DNA from: Diplolepis rosae
Lineage: Eukaryota > Arthropoda > Insecta > Hymenoptera > Diplolepididae
Length of the DNA: 64,000 bases
Reading direction: 5' to 3'
NCBI GenBank assembly: GCA_030998225.1
Contig: JAPYXD010000716.1
Location: 1,922,001 to 1,986,000 of the forward strand
Shown here: piece after piece, positions 58,240-64,000 of the stretch
Layout: each line of letters begins with the position of its first letter
How positions within the stretch are numbered: the first letter of the stretch is position 1
The notes under the pieces: generated by a model
The model's input: the letters and a program-made list of their open reading frames with translations, nothing else
Databases searched by the model: none
Told to the model about the DNA's origin: nothing
Translations under genes and position numbers: made by a program

Positions 58240-59375
58240 AAATTTCGTTGAGGGTGCATACACTAGAAATGAGTGGATGATGGTTTCTTCCGTGAAAAGA
58301 TAGAGCAACCTTGAATCCAGATTACCTTTCGGTCACTCATTAGACAATTTAAGACACGTTATATCCCAATTCACTGGTCCATTATCTGAAACTACATCGG
58401 CTTCTTGGAAGATTTTGCCTCTCAAAGAGGCAGCTATTGAATATTATACCGGTGGGCACCCCGTTTTCGCATAATGGAGGTTTGCCTAAAGCATCACTGA
58501 GCTTTTAAATTCTATCTCCTCCAAATCGTAGCACGAGTCTATGACCGCCTCGAGATAAATTTATGTCCATAAACGTTTTCTGAAAATCAGCTCAGAACAT
58601 AATGAAATGATAATTGATCAATTTTCTCTTAAAAAAGATATTATGTATCCTCGTTACTCAAAATTTATTATCTGCCTGCTTTATCTCGCTGATAATAATT
58701 TTAATCAATAGGTTTGATAAATTTTTCATAATTTCATTTCGATTTTTGTTTTTTATTAAGATGTTATTTTTCAAAATAAAATATTTTTAAATATTTAATG
58801 TAAATGAATATTTGCAAAGGTCAATAATCGTTGAGAGGCACTGACTCAAGGGATTCTCCCAAAGAAGTCCGGTTTAAATGGCCATAGGGTTAAAAAGAGG
58901 GACTCTTTATCTCTCTTTCTCTCTCTCCATCTCGTTGCAACTCTTTTTTTCCCCATTCGCCAGACGTATAATAACACGTTATTCGGCTGCTAGGATCCAT
59001 AAGATCCGCGGGATTGAAAAACGTCCGAACTAAGCCCACACGCCCAGATTCGGAGGGACTCTAGTCCCTATTCGAGAAAAATACAGGAACACCAATTTAA
59101 TAGCCCCTAATCTCTAGAAATGCTATAACTGTCTTAATTAAATGCTATTTCATGTTAACAGTCCTCGGTTACTTATTCTGACTTTCAAATCTTTTCAAGC
59201 AAAGCTCTAATATATATTTCTGTTCGTAATAATTGAAAATATATTATTAAATAATGTCAAAAACATATTTTAACACCAGACAATTTCGGACATTTTCGTC
59301 ACCCTTGGGTATTATTGAAATTGAACCTCATCGTTGTTAGAATAATTTTGGCCTTAAAAGCATACACTCCTTCGA
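58240..59375. other. Gene-free interval
   Basis: Unique sequence with a pyrimidine tract at 58905-58935. No coding frame or element is recognised. Confidence 0.3.
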
Positions 59376-59382
59376 AACTTAA

Positions 59383-59818
59383 GGGTATCTGCCACCTTTA
59401 ATATTTTTATTTTTCGAGTTTAGACCTTCCATATAATTTTTTTTATGTTTAGTACCTTTATATAGAAAGGTTTTAGGGTTTTCAAAAAATCCCAGCACCT
59501 TTATGTATTTTTAAACTAAAAATTTTGAGTTTTTTGACTTTAAGAAACTTTTTGGTTTTTTAACCAATTGTCATAATTCTTTTTTTATTTTGTTCCTTAC
59601 ACAATTTTTAGTATTGAAAGTAAGGTAACATGGCTGAAAAAGTTATTCAAAGTAGAAAAATGCCCAAAAAACTCAAAATTTTTAGTTTAAAAATACATAA
59701 AAGTGATGGAATGTTTAAAAACCTCTAAAGCCTTTCTAAATAAAGGTGCTAAACATAAAAAAAATTATGTGGAAGATCCAAACTGAAAAAATAAAAATAT
59801 TAAAGGTGGCGGATCCCC
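59383..59818. mobile_element. TTAA-flanked foldback MITE
   Basis: Bordered by TTAA on both sides (59379-59382, 59819-59822). The ends GGGTATCTGCCACC and GGGGATCCGCCACC (inverted) continue into arms of about 180 bp that are over 80 percent complementary, leaving a spacer of about 80 bp. 436 bp, non-coding. TTAA specificity suggests piggyBac or Kolobok mobilisation. Confidence 0.85.
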
Positions 59819-60668
59819 TTAAATTTCCTGAAACCCGCGAATTTCGAAAATAATATGCCTTCCTAATTTTGGTCTGAAGTGTCCCTTCGGGCAACCATAG
59901 GTGTGCCTTACATTTCGAAAAGTTGTCTGCTCCTGAATATATTAATCTCGCTGAAAAACTGACAAACTTGAAAATCTATAAATATAATGAAAAAGAGTGA
60001 AGAAATTATTTATTTCTAAGAATGAGTTTCTCTTCCTTGAACGGCTCTTTCTTCCATCGAAAGGTAGTTTCAATATCTGAATAAAGAAAACGGTATTTGT
60101 CTTTTTTCCTACAAAATGTTGGAAACGTTGCCCTACTGAGGAACAAAAGACTAAAAGAAAACGACACGTGTCGTATTCGATGTTACGCAGTAACGCCGAA
60201 CTCTCGACCTATAACTTCTCTTTTCACTACGAAAATGATAATTCTGGGAAGCGCTAGATAAGAAGGACGATAATAAGGTGTAAGTGGGACAGGTAACCGC
60301 GAGATAAAGGCGTTAAGACTCCTGAAAGTTATGCGCGAGCACGCATATTGCTGACTCTAGAATTCCGCAAAAATGTGAATATCGCAATTCGCAAGTTTTA
60401 GTTTTGGAATATTGCCTGCTTTGAAAAACAACTTGACATTTTCAAAAACACTCTTACGATCGCAATATTTTGACATAATTGATGGGTTAAAAATAAATCT
60501 TAATGAGATTGAATATTTTCTATTGTTTTATTTCTAAGCGCAAAGTTTCGCTTTTGTTTAATCATAGAAATCATAAACATTAAAAAGAAGATCCACCTCT
60601 AGATAAGATAAAAATCTTTATCCAATTGGAATATTTCGCAATATGTTAGGCACGAATCTAAATTATTT

Positions 60669-60669
<1 letters not shown>

Positions 60670-60709
<40 letters not shown>

Positions 60710-60720
60710 ATTATTATTAT
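60670..60720. repeat. ATT microsatellite
   Basis: About 17 trinucleotide repeats with one interruption. Confidence 0.95.
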
Positions 60721-62059
60721 AGAATCATTATTTTTTAATATTTAGATTGTTATACTTATCACAGATATTAGGCATAATTTTTATCAACGGCAATTTTCTC
60801 CTAAATCTCGAACCCAGCCCACTTTTATGAATTATCATTCTAGAAGCACTATAATTTCTAATAATATAGCTATAATTTTTAATAATAATGATTAAGGGAT
60901 AATTACTGAGTCTTCGAAATAATTCGCATTTTGTGATTTTCTAAGGCTTCACATTGAAAGGCTTGTATTTAGGATAATCGTCTTCCTTTGTCATACTGCG
61001 TTAGCGTTTTTTGCTTTCGGCGACAATCAATCGCGTGCCGTCGGTTAAAAGAGGAAAAAATCAAGAAACCAAGAAAAACGTGCCGCGGACACAGTAATGA
61101 TCTGCCCAAAAGTGAGAAACCTGTAATTTCCTGCTTATTCAGTGCACAAAATCTCAAAAAAAACTCGTGCAATCTTCTTCAGGCGTCTTGTATAGATAAA
61201 TTATCCTAATGCTCAGAATTTTCCGAAAATAAGTGAAAAATATATTTAAATGTATTTTTAAATAAGTCTATTAAGTAGCCTAAAAGATTCAAAAGTTTTT
61301 AAGTTGATGTTCTAAAATTAAGTCAGCCTTCACTCAAAAATACTTTTCCCCTAATTTGGAATATTTCAAACTTCAGAAAAGGTCGCAGTATCGTCAATTT
61401 ATTTTGATACGCAAAAGAAAAATTCAGAAGCGAATATTTCACAGGTGAATGGTAATCATAAAGACAAGGATTCATTTGAAAAAGGCTCGGTGCAGTAAAC
61501 AAATAATAAGTATTCAGTCAATGTTTATTACAGACACGAAATAGATTCCGTAAGCCAAAATCGGATGCAACTTGGACCATAAATGGTGCGTCGCGTCGCC
61601 TCCGAAAATGGAACACGTTACCAAAAATGGCACCAAGGTGGTTTGCGCGCTCAGAAAAGACGTCTGTAAAATTCCGTTTGGTGTCAAAGCTGCGAATCAA
61701 TACCGGTCGTTAATTAACATAGGGACAATCAGTGGCAAACATTCGGGTGGCGATTTCCTGTCGACTGACCCCGGCGGAAGTCGTCTTACGGAAAAGGCGT
61801 ACAATCGAGTATAATAGAATCAGAAACAATAAGGCCCGTGTGCTCTTAACAACGTGTGCAAAGTTCACAGCTCAGGGCTTAGGTTAGGGGTTAGAATTTC
61901 CGATACTACTTATTTCGCATCAAGGTTACCACCTTTTGTCAATCACTTTCCACAATTCATTATTTCTCAACTGCCCTAAATCGATTCTAAAATTCAACTT
62001 CTCACCATTAAAATTTAACTTCTAACTAATATTCCTGATAATAATATCTCTTGGCGGCA

Positions 62060-62074
62060 CCCCCCCCCCCCCCC
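62060..62074. repeat. Poly-C run of 15
   Basis: Uninterrupted C homopolymer, the second in the window. Confidence 0.9.
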
Positions 62075-62539
62075 TCCATCATCGGCTAACCCTTTCCTTG
62101 ATCTTCAAATCTTTTTACAATATTTAAAATTTATTCCACATTTTGTATTTTGAATTCGAATTATTTTTAGATGTCAGGTATAGATTATTTTTAGAAAACT
62201 CTTTAAAATTTTTATTGTAAATATAATTGTAAAATAATAATATTGCAAAATTTTGGAAATTTTTAGAATCTCTTAAGATTTTTTGGAATATTCATATTCT
62301 GTGGCTGCATTGATCCTTAATTAGTAATTGAAGATACAGGTTGGGCCATCTAACATTTCGAATTTGAATCGGCTATAAAAAAAAAACTTATGGATATTTT
62401 TTCAAAAGTATGTTTTTATTAGAAAGATTGAACCTTCCCATTTAGGAATGAAATCCCATGAATTGCAACTTCGATTTCGTATTTCAAGGCCTTAATCGTC
62501 TCTGGATGGTTAGCGTAACACTTACCCAAGTGGGTTTCC

Positions 62540-62775
62540 AGTATTGGAACAATGTCATTCCAAAATGTCGGCAGCCGACATTCCAGTGTCGGAACGACAT
62601 TGGTTTCCGACACTGGATCGGTGTCGGATGAATGTCGAAATGTAAGATGTAATATATCTTACTTAATTTATATGATGATACGAAACATCGTTCCGACATA
62701 GGATCCCAACATCGTTCCGATACTGGATTCCAACATCGTTTCGATACTGGATTTCAATATCGTTCCATTATCAAA
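62540..62775. repeat. Cluster of short inverted repeats, left
   Basis: 'ccgacactgg', 'gtcggaacgac' and 'acatcgttccgatactggat' recur in both orientations at 15-30-bp spacing, able to form many small hairpins. The same vocabulary returns at 63390-63640, with AT-rich sequence in between, as in the subterminal clusters of the hAT element at 43911-45534. Confidence 0.7.
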
Positions 62776-62779
62776 GGAC

Positions 62780-63385
62780 AACAATTATTTGATATCGGAA
62801 TTTCAAATACAATAAATATAAGCAATAATTTAGTTTTCATAATATTTATTTAAATCGAATTTCAAAGCTTATAATCAATACTAACAAATATAAAAACGAA
62901 CTAATTTTTCCATTTTCAATTTCGCTTAGTCCCTCCTTACTCATATATTGCATCTGCGTTTCGTTAATATCATTAGAACTATGAAAATTCGAGTTATTCT
63001 CACTTATATTATTGGAACTGTAAATTTCACTTTCAAAACAACTATTTAATTAGTTATTATTATTATTTATATATTACTATTTATATCATATTATTTATTT
63101 ATAGTTATTATTATTTAATTAGTTATTGTAATTAATTAAAGTTAAGTAGAATTTTAGTACAAATCAAAAAAGTCTAAAAAAATTATATGAATTTTTAATG
63201 GAACTATTTCTATGAATAACTTATCCAATTACCAAATGCAATAAAATTGCACAGTGAAAATCATTATTATTGGTTGAAAATAATTATGATGAATTTTACA
63301 AAATAAAATTTACAACAGTGATTATAAGAAATCCATTGATACTTAAGAAATTTGGGTTTTTCTCATCTTTATTTATACATATTCA
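62780..63385. other. AT-rich spacer between inverted-repeat clusters
   Basis: Low-complexity AT sequence with no frame of note. It may be the middle of a non-autonomous transposon. Confidence 0.35.
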
Positions 63386-63389
63386 ATAA

Positions 63390-64000
63390 AAATTGGAATC
63401 CAGTGTCGATTCAACAATGGTTTTGAGCCTGCAATCCAGTATTGGTTTCCGACATCATTCCGCTACTAAATCGACACCGGTTTCATGTCTGCAATCCGGT
63501 ACTGAGGACCCTACATAGGAACGATGTCGTTCCGGTTGTATAAACGATGTCGGTCCAGTGTCGGAATCCAGTACTGGAAAACCGACATTGGAGCGATGTC
63601 GTTCCGATCGTCAGTGTCGGATCCCAAGTGCGAAGTTAGATACGGCCCAACACTGGCCCAGCATCGCCAAAAATTTGCCGAAGATCGGCTGCCAATATCG
63701 TGCCGTTGCTGGAATGATAACTCCGGTATGCACTTGGCGGCCAATTCTGGCCCAAACTCTGGCCGCCAGTACTTGTTTTCAGCACAGCAATGGGCCAATG
63801 CTGTGCCTAACTCTGGTTTTCTCACTTCCGGAATGGTTTGCCGTGGTAAAAGTGACACGTGGCCCAATAATGTGCCGTCCATGAGCCCGACTCTGGCTCT
63901 TCTACTATCGAAACTGGATGCCATAGTAAAAATGACAATCGGCAAGGTATAGGGCCGATACTGGGCCAAGTTTCGGCTGAAGGTCGGTAAATTCAAACAG
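63390..64000. repeat. Cluster of short inverted repeats, right, running to the window edge
   Basis: 63390-63640 repeats the 'ccagtgtcgg' and 'gatgtcgttccg' phrases of the left cluster. 63640-64000 shifts to related units built on 'ggcccaacactggccc' and 'ggccgatactgggcc'. Long overlapping frames on both strands (up to 161 codons) are by-products of the repeats. The sequence continues beyond the window, so its outer end is not seen. Confidence 0.65.

Larger units (their letters stand above)
59825..62500. other. Interval without recognisable gene
   Basis: 60900-61900 is of higher complexity, but all frames are at most 80 codons and overlap on both strands. It contains an ATT microsatellite and a poly-C run, listed separately. 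Confidence 0.3.

Noticed and set aside
63511..63996. Overlapping frames of 161, 142 and 108 codons on both strands
   Set aside because: By-products of the inverted-repeat cluster; no known motif.

Overview
The window is AT-rich, intron-containing animal DNA packed with decayed transposons. It has no operons, no dense coding and no prokaryotic signals. Mariner/Tc1, hAT, TTAA-type and Penelope-like elements, together with small secreted serine-protease-like genes of five short exons, fit an arthropod. An insect, perhaps a repeat-rich hymenopteran, is my best guess, but the sequence alone does not fix the species.

Only one convincing set of host genes is visible: a tandem cluster on the minus strand between about 35.8 and 47.8 kb. 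It holds two complete five-exon genes (42006 to 35835 and 47189 to 42717) and the decayed last exon of a third (about 47.6-47.8 kb). They encode secreted chymotrypsin-fold proteins in which all three catalytic triad positions are replaced (His to Val/Ala, Asp to Ser/Thr, Ser to Tyr), while the activation-cleavage site and the Asp before the lost serine are kept. They are therefore serine protease homologs (pseudo-proteases), probably acting as extracellular binding or cofactor proteins. Both genes have a long second intron swollen by transposons. In the first gene it holds an irritans-type mariner and a Tc1-like element that itself carries a second mariner. In the second it holds a 1.6-kb non-autonomous hAT with an exact 8-bp target duplication.

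The rest is mainly repeats. 0-5.7 kb: degenerate tandem repeats and a 715-bp P-type MITE. 7.6-9.1 kb: the 3' end of a Penelope-like element (reverse transcriptase tail, GIY-YIG nuclease, hammerhead-like tail). 11.6-13.9 kb: a composite dispersed repeat interrupted by an inverted-repeat element. 16.3-17.9 kb: a minisatellite with a three-part higher-order unit. 19.3-22.2 kb: satellite array A between two direct copies of a 335-bp segment. 28.97-33.1 kb: satellite array B with a 730-bp higher-order unit and an inserted 510-bp element. 33.1-34.3 kb: a second copy of the composite repeat. 48.1-48.8 and 59.4-59.8 kb: TTAA-flanked MITEs. 49.4-49.8 kb: a Tc1-like fragment with inverted halves. 51.1-51.4 kb: a foldback. 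53.5-54.4 kb: two more P-type MITEs, each containing a near-perfect palindrome. 57.2-58.2 kb: a tandem duplication. 62.5-64 kb: inverted-repeat clusters.

The moderate-GC stretches between these blocks (about 2.9-5.0, 14-16.2, 18-19.3, 22.2-25.5, 49.9-52.7 and 58.3-62.4 kb) show no recognisable coding sequence. They may be intergenic or lie inside long introns.
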